From: Reichenbachiella agarivorans
Lineage (GTDB): Bacteria > Bacteroidota > Bacteroidia > Cytophagales > Cyclobacteriaceae
Assembly (NCBI RefSeq): GCF_025502585.1
Contig: NZ_CP106679.1
Span: 1,891,501 to 1,955,500, forward strand
Direction: 5' to 3'
Length of the DNA: 64,000 bases
Shown here: one piece after another, positions 1 through 9,573 of the stretch
Layout: each line of letters begins with the position of its first letter
Position numbering within the stretch: position 1 is the stretch's first letter
The notes under the pieces: generated by a model
The model's database searches: none
What the model saw: only the letters and a program-made list of their open reading frames with translations
What the model was told of the DNA's origin: nothing
Position numbers and translations under genes: made by a program

Positions 1-1029
1 ATGGTATCATACCTCCGACTGTTATTGATCGGAGGTATGATGTCATTCTTTATATCCTTGAGATCCTTTGCTCTTTCGGTTGATTCATATGTAGTTGAGA
101 TCAATTCAATGCGAGTCACGGATTCAGAATTCAGAATACACCTCAACCGCAACATAGCTGGCACATACAATTATTATTATCAGCAGTGGGGTGTACATCC
201 TCATGCGGCTTTTTGGGAGACTCAGTATGGGGAGAAGACCCCCCAATCCTACATCCTAGAGAAAACCCTGTCACAGCTCGTTGATATCAAATTGAAACAG
301 CAATTGGCTACTCAAATGGGATTAATAGTAGAGTTTACATTTGATTCATTACAAGGCTGGTGGGTGCAGGACAATAAGGACAGGAAACTAAAAAAATCAC
401 AGGGAGGAGTAGTGTATGGACCCGTAGAGAGAACTTTTGCTGATTTCTATGATTATTTTTATGACCGTCTGTTTATTAAACTACAAGAAGAGGTGAATCA
501 AAATCTACTCTCTGCTAGTACATCACAACTGGAAGCATATTATGAATTGAACAAGGAGAGATGGTTTCAGTATAGTCCTGATGCAGAAGTAGAGTATATC
601 GAGTTTCAATATGACGGATCATCCGACAGGGATCAAGTAGCTCATCTCGTAGAGCTAACCTATGACAAACTCTCGAAAGGAATGGAGATGAGTACGCTAT
701 TGTCAGCATTTCCTCAATACAGCTATCGTCATCAAACATACGTCAAAACGGACGATGTCTTGGGAGAAGAAGATGTGGAGGGTCAGCTTATAGCCTGGGC
801 ATTGGAGCTCGATGTTGACGAGTTGAAAATTTTTAATGGGAGATCGTCCATGTATATCATGCATTGTATAAAAAAATCACCCAAACAAACATACTCCTAT
901 GACGAGATCAAAAGAGATGTACAGTGGTATTATCAAAAGTATCGTTACCAAGAATTGTTGGACACATTGAAACAAAATGCCAAGATTAATGTCAACGATG
1001 AAGTTCTCGACAACATAGAGATTCAATAG
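1..1029 (+). CDS. SurA/PpiC-like exported protein, possible peptidyl-prolyl isomerase
   Basis: A 342-residue protein with a hydrophobic N-terminus (about residues 4-25) that looks like an export signal, then a helical, charged body. The layout (a helical N-terminal segment mentioning a conserved-looking LVDIKLKQQLA stretch near residue 90, a linker, then a region near 195-300 that could be a degenerate rotamase fold) resembles SurA/PpiC periplasmic chaperones, but I see no clear parvulin active-site motif. The reading frame starts at base 1, so an upstream start outside the window cannot be excluded; in-frame ATGs at 37 and 40 follow a 10-bp inverted repeat (9-18/29-38) and are alternatives. 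It converges on the regulator gene with only 22 bp between the stop codons. The function is tentative. Confidence 0.45.
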   Translation: MVSYLRLLLIGGMMSFFISLRSFALSVDSYVVEINSMRVTDSEFRIHLNRNIAGTYNYYYQQWGVHPHAAFWETQYGEKTPQSYILEKTLSQLVDIKLKQQLATQMGLIVEFTFDSLQGWWVQDNKDRKLKKSQGGVVYGPVERTFADFYDYFYDRLFIKLQEEVNQNLLSASTSQLEAYYELNKERWFQYSPDAEVEYIEFQYDGSSDRDQVAHLVELTYDKLSKGMEMSTLLSAFPQYSYRHQTYVKTDDVLGEEDVEGQLIAWALELDVDELKIFNGRSSMYIMHCIKKSPKQTYSYDEIKRDVQWYYQKYRYQELLDTLKQNAKINVNDEVLDNIEIQ

Positions 1030-1051
1030 CGGAGTAACTATCAGTCAAATA

Positions 1052-4000
1052 TTATTGCTCCACATTTTTCTTGTTGTATTCCGAAGGAGTCATTCCATAT
1101 TCTTTTTTGAAACAAGATCTAAAATAATCTGAATCATTGAATCCTACCATGTGTCGGATTTGATCAATATTTACCTTCTTCTGTGAGAGCAATTGACCTG
1201 CCTTCCTAATACGATAGGATCTAATAAACTCATTTGGGGACATGTTCATCAGTGATTTGATTTTTCGATAAAAATGCACCCTACTGATTCCGATTTCTTT
1301 GCTCAATCGATCTACGGACAGGTTGGTGTCTGAGATATTGTCATCGATGTATTTAATGGCATCTTTAATCAAATTTTCTTCATGAGATGAAATCTGCTCC
1401 GGCATCAACAATGATTTTTTCTCAAACTGTTTGCGTAGGTTTTCTCGACGTGAAATCAGCGTATCTACTCTGGTTTTAATCGTTTCCAGGCTTTTGCTTA
1501 TAATCAGATACTCCTCTGCATTGAGGTCATTGTGAAAACTATCATCCATCTTTTCTTTCATAAGGAAAATGATAGGGATATTCAAGGTACGCTCGTCAGA
1601 TTTTATCTTTTGACATAGTTCGAGTCCATCAATCACATCCAATTCTTCATTGATGATGATGAGTCTAGGGACAAGATCCAAGGCCACTTTCCAACCTTCC
1701 ATGCCATCTGTGGCAGAATAGATATGGTAATAATCCTGCAATTGATTTCGCAAAATCTCAGTGATGCTTTCGTCTTGTTGTATGATGAGAATGTTATGAT
1801 GGATTGCGACTTCATTGGTGATTTCCAACTTGTCTTTAGGATTGTAATTTTCTTTTGATACGATGGTATCCTCATATATTTTGTAGGTTTCGTCTACAAT
1901 GTCTGACGCATCAAAGTGTGCGTGTCCAGTCTTCAAGGTCACGCATATTTTTGTCAATCCAGCTTGCTTTTCATTGCCTTGGATACTCTCTACGTGAACT
2001 GAGCCATGATGCTGACCAATTATTTTTTTGGAATGATCCAAACCAATACCGTCACTCATCGAAATACGGCTTCCGTTGTTTGATAGGTGATAGAATCTAT
2101 CAAACATATGAGGAATATCTTCAGGTGAATATCCTTTGCCGTTGTCTTCAATGATCAAGTCAATGAGCTCATCCGACAATGAACCATTTTCGTTCACATG
2201 TTTTCTGATGTAGAGATTAAGAACACCGTTCTCATTGCTGTGTTTAAAGGCGTTTGACACAAGATTATTGATCACAAAGACAAACTTGTCAGGATCGATC
2301 CACACGGGGAATTCTTCTTCCTCTGATATAATGTTGAAATCTATGTTCTTAATTTTTGATAATTCATAAAAATCAACAGCAGTATGGTGAGCAAATGATA
2401 CAAGGTCAATATGCTGCACACGTAGGATGCTGTTTCCCGTTTCTAACCTCCTCACGTCGACGATTTGATTGATTAGACTCAATATACTTTCCGCATTTCT
2501 TTTCGCAATTTTGAGTCTTTTCTTTATTGCTGGTTCTACTTTTTGCGCCAGTATATCTTCTATGGGAGATAGAATCAGTGTCAATGGGAGCTTAAATTCA
2601 TGTGAGATATTGATGAAAAACTGTGACTTGAGTTGTGACAACTCTGCTTCTTTATTCTTCTCAAGCTCCTCTACCTTTAGTTTGTTTTTCATGGCTTGCC
2701 AAGACGCTGAAAAATGGTAGAACAAATACATGAGAACTAATATTACAATCGTGTAAATGAGAAAGGCAATGGTAGACTTATAAAACGGAGGGTTGACCCT
2801 TATTTCAATAGAAGTATATTGATCATCCCAGATTTGATTAGAACTACTAGCTTTTAGTTTGAGGGTGTAATTACCTGATGGTAAATAATTTAGATTCAAT
2901 GTGTTTTCGTCCAGGAGTTGCCATTCGGGAGACAAGTCTTCAAGAAGGTATGAATAATAGATATGATTCTGTTGGCTATAATTAATCGCTGAAAGGAATA
3001 ATTTAATGATCGTTTCATCATGATCAAACTCGATGGTTTGTAGGTACTGTACATTGCCATATTTGACCAATAGCTCGGGGTTTTTCATGATGCTTTGTTG
3101 ATTGATCGTTATGTCATTTACCCATATTTTAGGAAAGACATTTTTGGAGGTGATTTTGGATGGCTGGAACTTGATCAGTCCATTTCTAGTTCCAAAATAC
3201 ATTTCCTTACCCTGAGCATTTAATGAAGACCGAGGGAGGAATAATGGTTCAATACCGATGTTGTTCATCGTAAAATCCATGATGTTGAATTGCAACGATT
3301 GCATGTTGTCGGATTGGTAAGTCTCTATTTTTGACATCCCTTCAAAGGTTGTCGCCCAGAGATTTTGATTTTCATCAATCTCCATTGCTTTGATCCTGTT
3401 GCTATACAAGCCTTCATCTTTAGTCAATATCCGGTACTCATTGGTAGTTGGGTCATAATAGATCAATCCTGAGTTTTCAGTGCCTAGCCATAGCCTGCCT
3501 GATTTGTCTTGTTTGATGACTCGTATGTTGTGGGATTCAAAATTTAGGCTTTGACCATTGACAGATCGGGTTAGATGAGTTTTTGAATCAAATGCCGACA
3601 ATCCAGCATTTGACCCCATCCATATCGTATTGTCATCAGTAGCATAGAGCGCAAAGATGAAATTGGAGGATCTATTGAAGTGGTTGTAATACTGCGTGTA
3701 TTTTTCTTCGTCAGGGTCGAACCCAAAAAGGCCACTACCATTGGTTCCAATCCAGATTTGATTGTTTGCATATACGATGTTATTAATTTCTTTGAGGCTA
3801 CTGTCCAAATTGAAATCCAAGGGGTAATCTTCGATTTGATTAGTAGTTTTGTTGTATTTGATGATCCCATCGCTCGTACCTATCCATATGTTGTTTTTCC
3901 CATCATAGACCATACACCGCGCTCTGATGTCGTTTGCTTTCAGTACAGAGGTGACTTGTTCACTGTCATCTGAGTCGGGGTAAAGGGATAAATAATACAG

Positions 4001-5200
4001 TCCCTGATTGGTACCAAACCAAATCTTTTTGTCTTCTGTCTGTACCATCGCTGTGATCACATGGCTAGGATCGTAGTAGCTTTTTCTAGTAGCCGTTGTA
4101 GATTTATTGATCAACTCAAAGGTGCTACCATGACTCACAAACCGGTAGACCCCTCCATGATAAGTAGCGACCCAAAAATTCCCGTCTTCGGATATGAATA
4201 TGTCTTTGATTGATCTATTCAATAATAGCGTTTCTGTGGATTCCGTCTTCGTATTGAACATGAATAGGCCATTGCGTGTGCCTATTAATATTTCGTCTTT
4301 TTGGTAGGGTTGAATGACCCTAATCGAATTTGAGTTGACTTTGTCTGTCAATCTGAATTTGTCCTTTGTACCAGCTTTGATATCATATTTGGTAAGACCC
4401 TTGTATTCATTCTGTGTACCTATCCAAATCACACTGTCTTCTTTGTTGAGAGACAGAGATCTAGGGTTTTCCTTCTTCGTGTTTATCAACAACTGATCGG
4501 GGTATGGGCTGTTTGAATAGACGCCACCATTATACGAGATAATAGAAAAACCAAACTGTGACAAAACAATCAGGTTGCCATCATAATAATCTATGATGTC
4601 TTTTACATCTAATTCTTGCTTGTCGTTGAAATTATAGTTCCATTGAAACCTGCTAAACTTTCTACTGGCAATAGATCCCATGTACAATCCATTGTTGGTG
4701 CAGATCCAAAGGTTGTGATTTTGATCTTCATAGATTTTTCTTACCAAGGTGTACCTTTCCTCATTGTTGTCATTTAGGAGCGGAATATGTAGGAATGAAT
4801 TGTTTTCTTTCGACCAAATATTGAGCCCACGACTGGTACCAATCCATAGGTTGTTCTGACTATCGTTGAACAGGGACCATATCCAATTTGAAGTTAATGA
4901 GGTTGAGTCTTGATTTTCTGAAATGAAAGTTTCGGAGTATGAACCGTCGTATTTTATGAGCCCATATTGAGTGCCGAACCACATAAACCCATCCTTGTCC
5001 TGTGTGATCGCATATACAGGATTGTCGAGAGACTCTACATGTGCATCAATAATGGGCAAAGCCTGATCTGCCGATATTGCTGAGAAAGTATAAAAGTAAA
5101 GTATAAAAAGAAGTATTGGTAATTTGCCGTAGATATTGGAAGATAGGCGCCTACAAAGTATTCTTAGACTTATTACTAAGTTTTTTTCTTTTATAATCAT
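1052..5200 (-). CDS. Hybrid two-component regulator (HTCS) of the PUL, with degenerate receiver
   Basis: Single-chain sensor of about 1382 residues. After a signal/anchor segment there are about 13 Reg_prop propeller blades with W(I/F/L)GT-type motifs (about 40-690), a Y_Y_Y domain (about 705-800), one membrane segment (about 805-828), a histidine kinase with His867 in ISHEF, an ATPase domain with N box NNLVSNAFKH and DNGKG, a receiver-like domain (about 1138-1250) and an AraC-type HTH (about 1280-1375). Such proteins sense oligosaccharides in the periplasm and activate SusCD operons. The receiver has Asn1184 where the phospho-acceptor Asp is expected, QQD in place of the acidic pocket, and has also lost the Thr/Ser and Lys. 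The ATPase G2 box reads SDGIGL, so its first Gly is also replaced. I chose the ATG at 5200 over the TTG at 5257. It probably controls the adjacent PUL. Confidence 0.93.
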   Translation of the reverse strand: MIIKEKNLVISLRILCRRLSSNIYGKLPILLFILYFYTFSAISADQALPIIDAHVESLDNPVYAITQDKDGFMWFGTQYGLIKYDGSYSETFISENQDSTSLTSNWIWSLFNDSQNNLWIGTSRGLNIWSKENNSFLHIPLLNDNNEERYTLVRKIYEDQNHNLWICTNNGLYMGSIASRKFSRFQWNYNFNDKQELDVKDIIDYYDGNLIVLSQFGFSIISYNGGVYSNSPYPDQLLINTKKENPRSLSLNKEDSVIWIGTQNEYKGLTKYDIKAGTKDKFRLTDKVNSNSIRVIQPYQKDEILIGTRNGLFMFNTKTESTETLLLNRSIKDIFISEDGNFWVATYHGGVYRFVSHGSTFELINKSTTATRKSYYDPSHVITAMVQTEDKKIWFGTNQGLYYLSLYPDSDDSEQVTSVLKANDIRARCMVYDGKNNIWIGTSDGIIKYNKTTNQIEDYPLDFNLDSSLKEINNIVYANNQIWIGTNGSGLFGFDPDEEKYTQYYNHFNRSSNFIFALYATDDNTIWMGSNAGLSAFDSKTHLTRSVNGQSLNFESHNIRVIKQDKSGRLWLGTENSGLIYYDPTTNEYRILTKDEGLYSNRIKAMEIDENQNLWATTFEGMSKIETYQSDNMQSLQFNIMDFTMNNIGIEPLFLPRSSLNAQGKEMYFGTRNGLIKFQPSKITSKNVFPKIWVNDITINQQSIMKNPELLVKYGNVQYLQTIEFDHDETIIKLFLSAINYSQQNHIYYSYLLEDLSPEWQLLDENTLNLNYLPSGNYTLKLKASSSNQIWDDQYTSIEIRVNPPFYKSTIAFLIYTIVILVLMYLFYHFSASWQAMKNKLKVEELEKNKEAELSQLKSQFFINISHEFKLPLTLILSPIEDILAQKVEPAIKKRLKIAKRNAESILSLINQIVDVRRLETGNSILRVQHIDLVSFAHHTAVDFYELSKIKNIDFNIISEEEEFPVWIDPDKFVFVINNLVSNAFKHSNENGVLNLYIRKHVNENGSLSDELIDLIIEDNGKGYSPEDIPHMFDRFYHLSNNGSRISMSDGIGLDHSKKIIGQHHGSVHVESIQGNEKQAGLTKICVTLKTGHAHFDASDIVDETYKIYEDTIVSKENYNPKDKLEITNEVAIHHNILIIQQDESITEILRNQLQDYYHIYSATDGMEGWKVALDLVPRLIIINEELDVIDGLELCQKIKSDERTLNIPIIFLMKEKMDDSFHNDLNAEEYLIISKSLETIKTRVDTLISRRENLRKQFEKKSLLMPEQISSHEENLIKDAIKYIDDNISDTNLSVDRLSKEIGISRVHFYRKIKSLMNMSPNEFIRSYRIRKAGQLLSQKKVNIDQIRHMVGFNDSDYFRSCFKKEYGMTPSEYNKKNVEQ

Positions 5201-5656
5201 GCTGCTGCTAGTATCAATAGTTTCAATAATCAATGCTTTCGAGTCAATATGAATCAACTAAAAAGTAGGTGACCTAGGAGTCTATGAAAAACATGATCTG
5301 ACCAATTGGCCATTGGATCAATATCTATGTTTCATCACGTACAACTACGCCGTTTTAATATTTGGTTGGTTGGGTTTTTGATTACTTTGATAGTAAAAGA
5401 GTGCTTTAGGCATTTAGTCTTCATGAGCCTATCTTTTACCAGCTCGCTGTAATCTTAGTATTTAATTCAACTCTATTCATGGCCAATTTGTGAGAAAAAC
5501 TGGTTTAGTATTTAGGAATGGTGTTGAACGAAGGAGTTAAAAATACCACGCTGTAGCGAACGGTAAGTTTATTCCTTAAAATCAAAAAAATCAATATTTG
5601 ATTCTTAAAAGTTTTTTCGTCTAAGATACCAGAAATAATCAAACAAGGGGGGTTGA

Positions 5657-5726
5657 TGTAACATCTCTCTAGTATAAATGTAACCCCAAATGGGCAGAAG
5701 TATCCTCATATGGGCAAATATGATCA
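5657..5726 (+). promoter_or_regulatory. Degenerate member of the 22-20-22 TGYWAC operator family
   Basis: TGTAAC occurs at 5657 and again at 5679. The next two expected positions hold weaker matches, AGTATC (5699) and TGATCA (5721). The layout fits the same four-site spacing seen upstream of SusC and two other PUL genes, but only the first pair is convincing. It lies about 255 bp upstream of the lipoprotein start. Confidence 0.35.
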
Positions 5727-5866
5727 ATATGTCGGTTGTTGGTTTTTAGACATGGGTCTAATATAGCGTTACGAATATGTTTAATATGGTTAGTAGATAT
5801 CATTCACGCCGTTCAATCATCAACGTTCGAATCGAATATCCTAACCAGGAGCAAAACCATTGATAA

Positions 5867-5947
5867 ATGAAATTCCCCAAACGAATAATATTGACAGGAG
5901 TACTTTTAGTATCAGGCATACTATTAATCATTCATCTGTTTTTGTGA
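5867..5947 (+). CDS. Possible 26-residue hydrophobic peptide
   Basis: An ATG-to-TGA frame of 26 codons starting MKFPKR and continuing with an uninterrupted run of Ile, Leu, Val and Gly, i.e. a positively charged N-terminus plus one membrane-spanning segment. It ends 34 bp before the lipoprotein gene. It could be a genuine small membrane protein, a leader peptide, or the remnant of a signal sequence. No homology can be judged from the sequence alone. Confidence 0.25.
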   Translation: MKFPKRIILTGVLLVSGILLIIHLFL

Positions 5948-5981
5948 AGAATTTATTCATCAAATTGAAAACTGTATAATT

Positions 5982-7250
5982 ATGAAAGCAAAACAATTAC
6001 TTTATTCAACTATTACGCTATTGGTACTGACGATCTCGTCATGTGAAGTTGACGATTCGGCAGGTAGGATGTTTCCAGGGGATCCAGCCATCAATTCTGG
6101 AGTAGAGACTGTGGACTTTGGAGAAGTTGTAGCAGGGCAGACAGCTACTATATCTACCTATGTGATAGGCACTGGTATTGATGATGGACTGACACTCACT
6201 GTCGAAGGAGAGGGCTATCAGGTGAGTCGAGACAAATTTCGAATAGTGACAGATACCAGCTTTGTAAACATCATATTTGCTCCTGATATCGAAGCAGCCT
6301 TAGGCGCCACCAATGGGACAGTGACTCTTTCGGCAGGAGATATTACTAGTACCATTCAATTGTCATCAGTAGTACTCACCCCATCTATCATCACCGCAAG
6401 TGAAGAGGTAGTTAACATAGGGGATGTGGTGGTAGGTGCCAGTGATTCTAAGACCATTTCTGTGGAAGGTCAATTTATCCCTGGTGCAGTACAAATATCC
6501 GCTACGAGTGGATTTAGTGTCAATCCGACATCATTTGACGTAGGAAATGGAGAACATCAATTGACCGTGACCTATACAGCAGATGCTGCGGCATCAGAGG
6601 GGGCAGTTTCTGGAGAGGTGACATTTAGTTATGGTTCAGGATTGAGTTCTACTTTGCCTGTCACTGCCAATATTGTATTGACACCACCCTCAGCATTGCC
6701 TGATGGTACAGTTATTTATCAAAACGAGTTGGATTTCCCAAATAGCCCAGCTGATGATACTGAATTTGTATTGGCAGATTTGCAGGGACTATCTACTACC
6801 TTATATAGTGGTGTATCAGCGACTTATGATCTAGCGATAGGAGTAGGTGGAGCAACAGGAATGGAAGTACAGCATGCTATGTGTGTAGATGCCATCAATG
6901 GAAGTACAGCAGGCAAGAGTGATGCATGTAACACTTCGGCAACTTTGAAACAACTAGGGACTAAGGTCACTGTATCTCTGACGGGACTTCCAAAATTGGT
7001 AGCTGATTATACTGTGACTTTTTGGGCTAGACCCGCAGCAACTTCTGAGAGAGAATTGATTGTCAATTTTGGAGGGACGCTATTCACACATATTTTTAAT
7101 GGAGCAAGTAGCAATTCCTATTACAAATTTGAGGTTGAGGGCTCGTCTGACAAAGACGGCAATATTGTATTCGATTTTGGAAATAATACAGACAATACAT
7201 TTAGAGGAATCGACTTTGATCATATCGAAATCGTAGCTGGAGGGATCTAA
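5982..7250 (+). CDS. Surface/periplasmic lipoprotein with Ig-like repeats and C-terminal lectin-like domain
   Basis: A 422-residue lipoprotein with a signal peptide and lipobox ending ISSC at about residue 21. Two related beta-sandwich repeats follow, each containing a V(D/N)(F/I)G(E/D)VV module (about 43-133 and 140-233). A distinct C-terminal domain (about 240-420) ends with NIVFDFGNNTDNTFRGIDFDHIEI, written here only as its hallmark F-R-G-I-D-F-D segment, reminiscent of carbohydrate-binding jelly rolls. By position and architecture it could be a surface glycan-binding protein in the SusE/SusF sense, though it sits upstream of GH2 and SusC rather than after SusD. A strong terminator follows the stop codon, so it may be transcribed alone. 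The exact family is not recognised. Confidence 0.55.
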   Translation: MKAKQLLYSTITLLVLTISSCEVDDSAGRMFPGDPAINSGVETVDFGEVVAGQTATISTYVIGTGIDDGLTLTVEGEGYQVSRDKFRIVTDTSFVNIIFAPDIEAALGATNGTVTLSAGDITSTIQLSSVVLTPSIITASEEVVNIGDVVVGASDSKTISVEGQFIPGAVQISATSGFSVNPTSFDVGNGEHQLTVTYTADAAASEGAVSGEVTFSYGSGLSSTLPVTANIVLTPPSALPDGTVIYQNELDFPNSPADDTEFVLADLQGLSTTLYSGVSATYDLAIGVGGATGMEVQHAMCVDAINGSTAGKSDACNTSATLKQLGTKVTVSLTGLPKLVADYTVTFWARPAATSERELIVNFGGTLFTHIFNGASSNSYYKFEVEGSSDKDGNIVFDFGNNTDNTFRGIDFDHIEIVAGGI

Positions 7251-7285
7251 GCTCAGGTTTTTGTACCAATGATATAAATATTGAG

Positions 7286-7321
7286 ATGACTGTCTTCCTA
7301 TCGGGAGGCAGTCATTTTTTT
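7286..7321 (+). terminator. Rho-independent terminator after the lipoprotein gene
   Basis: Inverted repeat ATGACTGTCTTCC / GGGAGGCAGTCAT with a 4-nt loop, followed directly by a run of eight T. It separates the lipoprotein from the GH2 gene. Confidence 0.85.
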
Positions 7322-7373
7322 ACCATGTCAAGAAAATTGAAGAGGTTCTAATACATTTTAAACACATAATAAC

Positions 7374-9182
7374 ATGAGACAGATAAAGAATATTTTCATT
7401 TTGTTCCTCACTTTAAGGGCACTTGCGGTGAGTGCTGGTGATGCTCAGGATTTGTTGCAAAACGCATCCAATCGTGTACATCAATCTTTGGATGGTACAT
7501 GGCAAATCATCGTCGACCCAATGGAGACTGGTTATTATAACCATGGCTGGAAGCCTAAAAAGAATGGCTATTTTATGGACGAAAAACCAAAGAGTGTTTC
7601 GGATCGAGTCGAATATGATTTTGACACTAGCGACGAATTGTATGTACCTGGTGACTGGAACATGCAAGCTGATCGGCTCTACTACTACGAGGGTACAGTT
7701 TGGTACCGAAGAAAATTCCTAATTACAAAAGAGAGCGAAAAGAAATATCATTTGTATTTTGGAGCGGTCAATTACCGGTCAATCGTTTATTTAAATGGAG
7801 AACTTGTAGGCGAGCATATTGGAGGCTTTACTTCATTCAACTTTGATGTAACTGATTTGCTACAGGAGGGGCAAAATACCCTAATCGTAAAAGTAGACAA
7901 TACCAGAGACAAGGACGGTGTACCTACGATCAACACAGATTGGTGGAACTATGGTGGAATCACACGATCAGTGCTACTGGTAGAAACACCGCAGGTTTTT
8001 GTCCAAGATTATTCTATCCAACTCAGCAAAAACAACACAGTCGAAGGCTGGGTAAAACTCAACAACAATAATGCTGGAAAGGTAGAAATAGCAATTGAGG
8101 GAATAGGAAAACAGGTAGTACAAGTCAAAGCAGGGAAGGCCTCATTCGAGTTTGACAAGTCCCCCAAGCATTGGTCCTTGGATGATCCATACCTGTATCA
8201 GGTTACCTTGAGTTGCAATGGAGAAAATATCAAAGATGAAATTGGGTTTAAGTCCATTGCCGTACAGGGTCAGGATATAATGCTCAATGGAGAGTCTGTC
8301 TTTTTGAAAGGAATCAGTATTCATGAGGAAGCACCCTTTGGGACTGGACGGGTGACCACCCGTGAGCAGTGCAAAATCTTACTGGACTGGGCCAAGGAGT
8401 TGGGGTGTAATTATATCCGACTGGCACATTATCCTCACAGTGAGACAATGGTACGCATGGCAGAAAAAATGGGGTTCTTGATTTGGTCAGAAATCCCCGT
8501 GTATTGGACGATCAATTATGACAACCCATCAACCTATAGCAATGCTGAAAATCAACTGGTAGAAATGATAACTAGAGATAAAAACAGAGTCGGGATTGGT
8601 CTCTGGTCGGTAGCCAACGAAACACCCGTCATCGATTCAAGGAATGAATTTTTGAACAAACTGATCAAAAAGACGCGTGATTTGGATCCTACGAGACTGA
8701 TTTGTGCTGCATTGAATACCCAAAAGTCAAAGAATGGAAAGAACTTGATTGATGACCCATTGGGAGAATATGTGGACGTGATTGGTATCAACAGCTACTG
8801 TGGATGGTATGGCGGGACACCCGAATCATGCTCCTCATGGGAATGGGCTACCAAATTTAAGAAGCCGATGATTATGAGTGAAGTAGGTGCAGGTGCGCTA
8901 CAAGGCTATCATGGTGAAGAAAATGTCAGATGGACTGAAGAATATCAATCGGCAGTATTTCATAGCAATATTGAAATGTTGAAGAATATTGACTTCCTAA
9001 GAGGAGTATCACCATGGATACTGATGGATTTTAGATCACCGAGAAGGTCTCTTAAGAACATTCAAAATGATTTTAATAGAAAAGGATTGATTTCAGAACA
9101 AGGACTTAAAAAGGAATCCTTTTTTATACTTCAGAATTATTATAATTCATTGCCAAACCAAATGAAAAATACCGCAAAATAA
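7374..9182 (+). CDS. Secreted GH2 glycoside hydrolase, putative beta-glucuronidase
   Basis: 602 residues with an N-terminal signal peptide, then the GH2 order: sugar-binding jelly roll (about 30-200), Ig-like domain (about 205-300) and TIM barrel (about 300-600). The acid/base is Glu416 in SVANE and the nucleophile Glu503 in MSEVGAG, 87 residues apart as in the family. Near the C-terminus NRKG supplies Asn568-x-Lys570, the NxK motif that binds the glucuronate carboxylate in characterised beta-glucuronidases, and it follows a DFRSPRR segment typical of that GH2 group. It would remove terminal beta-linked uronic acid (glucuronate or possibly galacturonate) from oligosaccharides in the periplasm. 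It lies between the lipoprotein and SusC. Substrate assignment is inferred. Confidence 0.85.
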   Translation: MRQIKNIFILFLTLRALAVSAGDAQDLLQNASNRVHQSLDGTWQIIVDPMETGYYNHGWKPKKNGYFMDEKPKSVSDRVEYDFDTSDELYVPGDWNMQADRLYYYEGTVWYRRKFLITKESEKKYHLYFGAVNYRSIVYLNGELVGEHIGGFTSFNFDVTDLLQEGQNTLIVKVDNTRDKDGVPTINTDWWNYGGITRSVLLVETPQVFVQDYSIQLSKNNTVEGWVKLNNNNAGKVEIAIEGIGKQVVQVKAGKASFEFDKSPKHWSLDDPYLYQVTLSCNGENIKDEIGFKSIAVQGQDIMLNGESVFLKGISIHEEAPFGTGRVTTREQCKILLDWAKELGCNYIRLAHYPHSETMVRMAEKMGFLIWSEIPVYWTINYDNPSTYSNAENQLVEMITRDKNRVGIGLWSVANETPVIDSRNEFLNKLIKKTRDLDPTRLICAALNTQKSKNGKNLIDDPLGEYVDVIGINSYCGWYGGTPESCSSWEWATKFKKPMIMSEVGAGALQGYHGEENVRWTEEYQSAVFHSNIEMLKNIDFLRGVSPWILMDFRSPRRSLKNIQNDFNRKGLISEQGLKKESFFILQNYYNSLPNQMKNTAK

Positions 9183-9573
9183 ACCATGTTCCGTGCGGTG
9201 TAGTCGCGACCACAGTTGTTGGTTATAGAAAAGCAGGCTAACGAATGACCAGAGCAAATGAGTGTAGCTAAGTGAGAATTGGATGCTGTTACACCAATTT
9301 GGCTAACAATTGTAACGTGTACCCTGTTTTTCTGTAACTAACAATCAATTAATGTTACTTCTAGCCGGCTTAATAGCAACAATCAGTAGGCTGTTTTTGA
9401 GCAGACACGGACGATTATTACAACTTAAATATTGAAATGTGAAATGAAAATATTAAAGTTCATTTGAATTTAGTCGAGTCGAATAGAACATTGATATTGT
9501 CGGTTTGATAAACAGTCTAACGATTATTCAGGTTCATGTTTTTTTATTTTAACGTGATTTCTTACTAAAATAA
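9183..9573. promoter_or_regulatory. Intergenic region upstream of SusC
   Basis: 391 bp without a gene. It holds the best-placed copy of the PUL operator array (9311-9380) and one extra TGTTAC at 9287. The last 190 bp before the SusC start are AT-rich and should carry the promoter. Confidence 0.6.
9311..9380 (+). promoter_or_regulatory. Operator array TGYWAC x4 (22-20-22 bp) upstream of susC
   Basis: TGTAAC at 9311, TGTAAC at 9333, TGTTAC at 9353 and AGCAAC at 9375, all in the same orientation with start-to-start spacing of 22, 20 and 22 bp. The same layout occurs upstream of 28473 and 31403. Two-helical-turn direct repeats are what an AraC-type regulator dimer would bind; the HTCS is the obvious candidate. 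Confidence 0.65.

Larger units (their letters stand above)
5201..5981. promoter_or_regulatory. Long intergenic regulatory region between the regulator and the PUL
   Basis: About 780 bp of AT-rich sequence between the divergent HTCS and lipoprotein genes. It holds two TGTAAC elements 22 bp apart (5657, 5679), two TGGGCA elements 20 bp apart (5691, 5711), and a short hydrophobic ORF at 5867-5947. It presumably contains the promoters for both flanking genes; I cannot place -33/-7 boxes with confidence. Confidence 0.5.

Noticed and set aside
9-38. 10-bp inverted repeat at the start of the first gene
   Set aside because: Could be a 5' leader hairpin, but the sequence upstream is missing, so neither a regulatory role nor a later start codon can be decided.
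9287-9292. Additional TGTTAC upstream of the susC operator array
   Set aside because: It is 24 bp from the next site, outside the 22-20-22 pattern, so not counted as part of the array.
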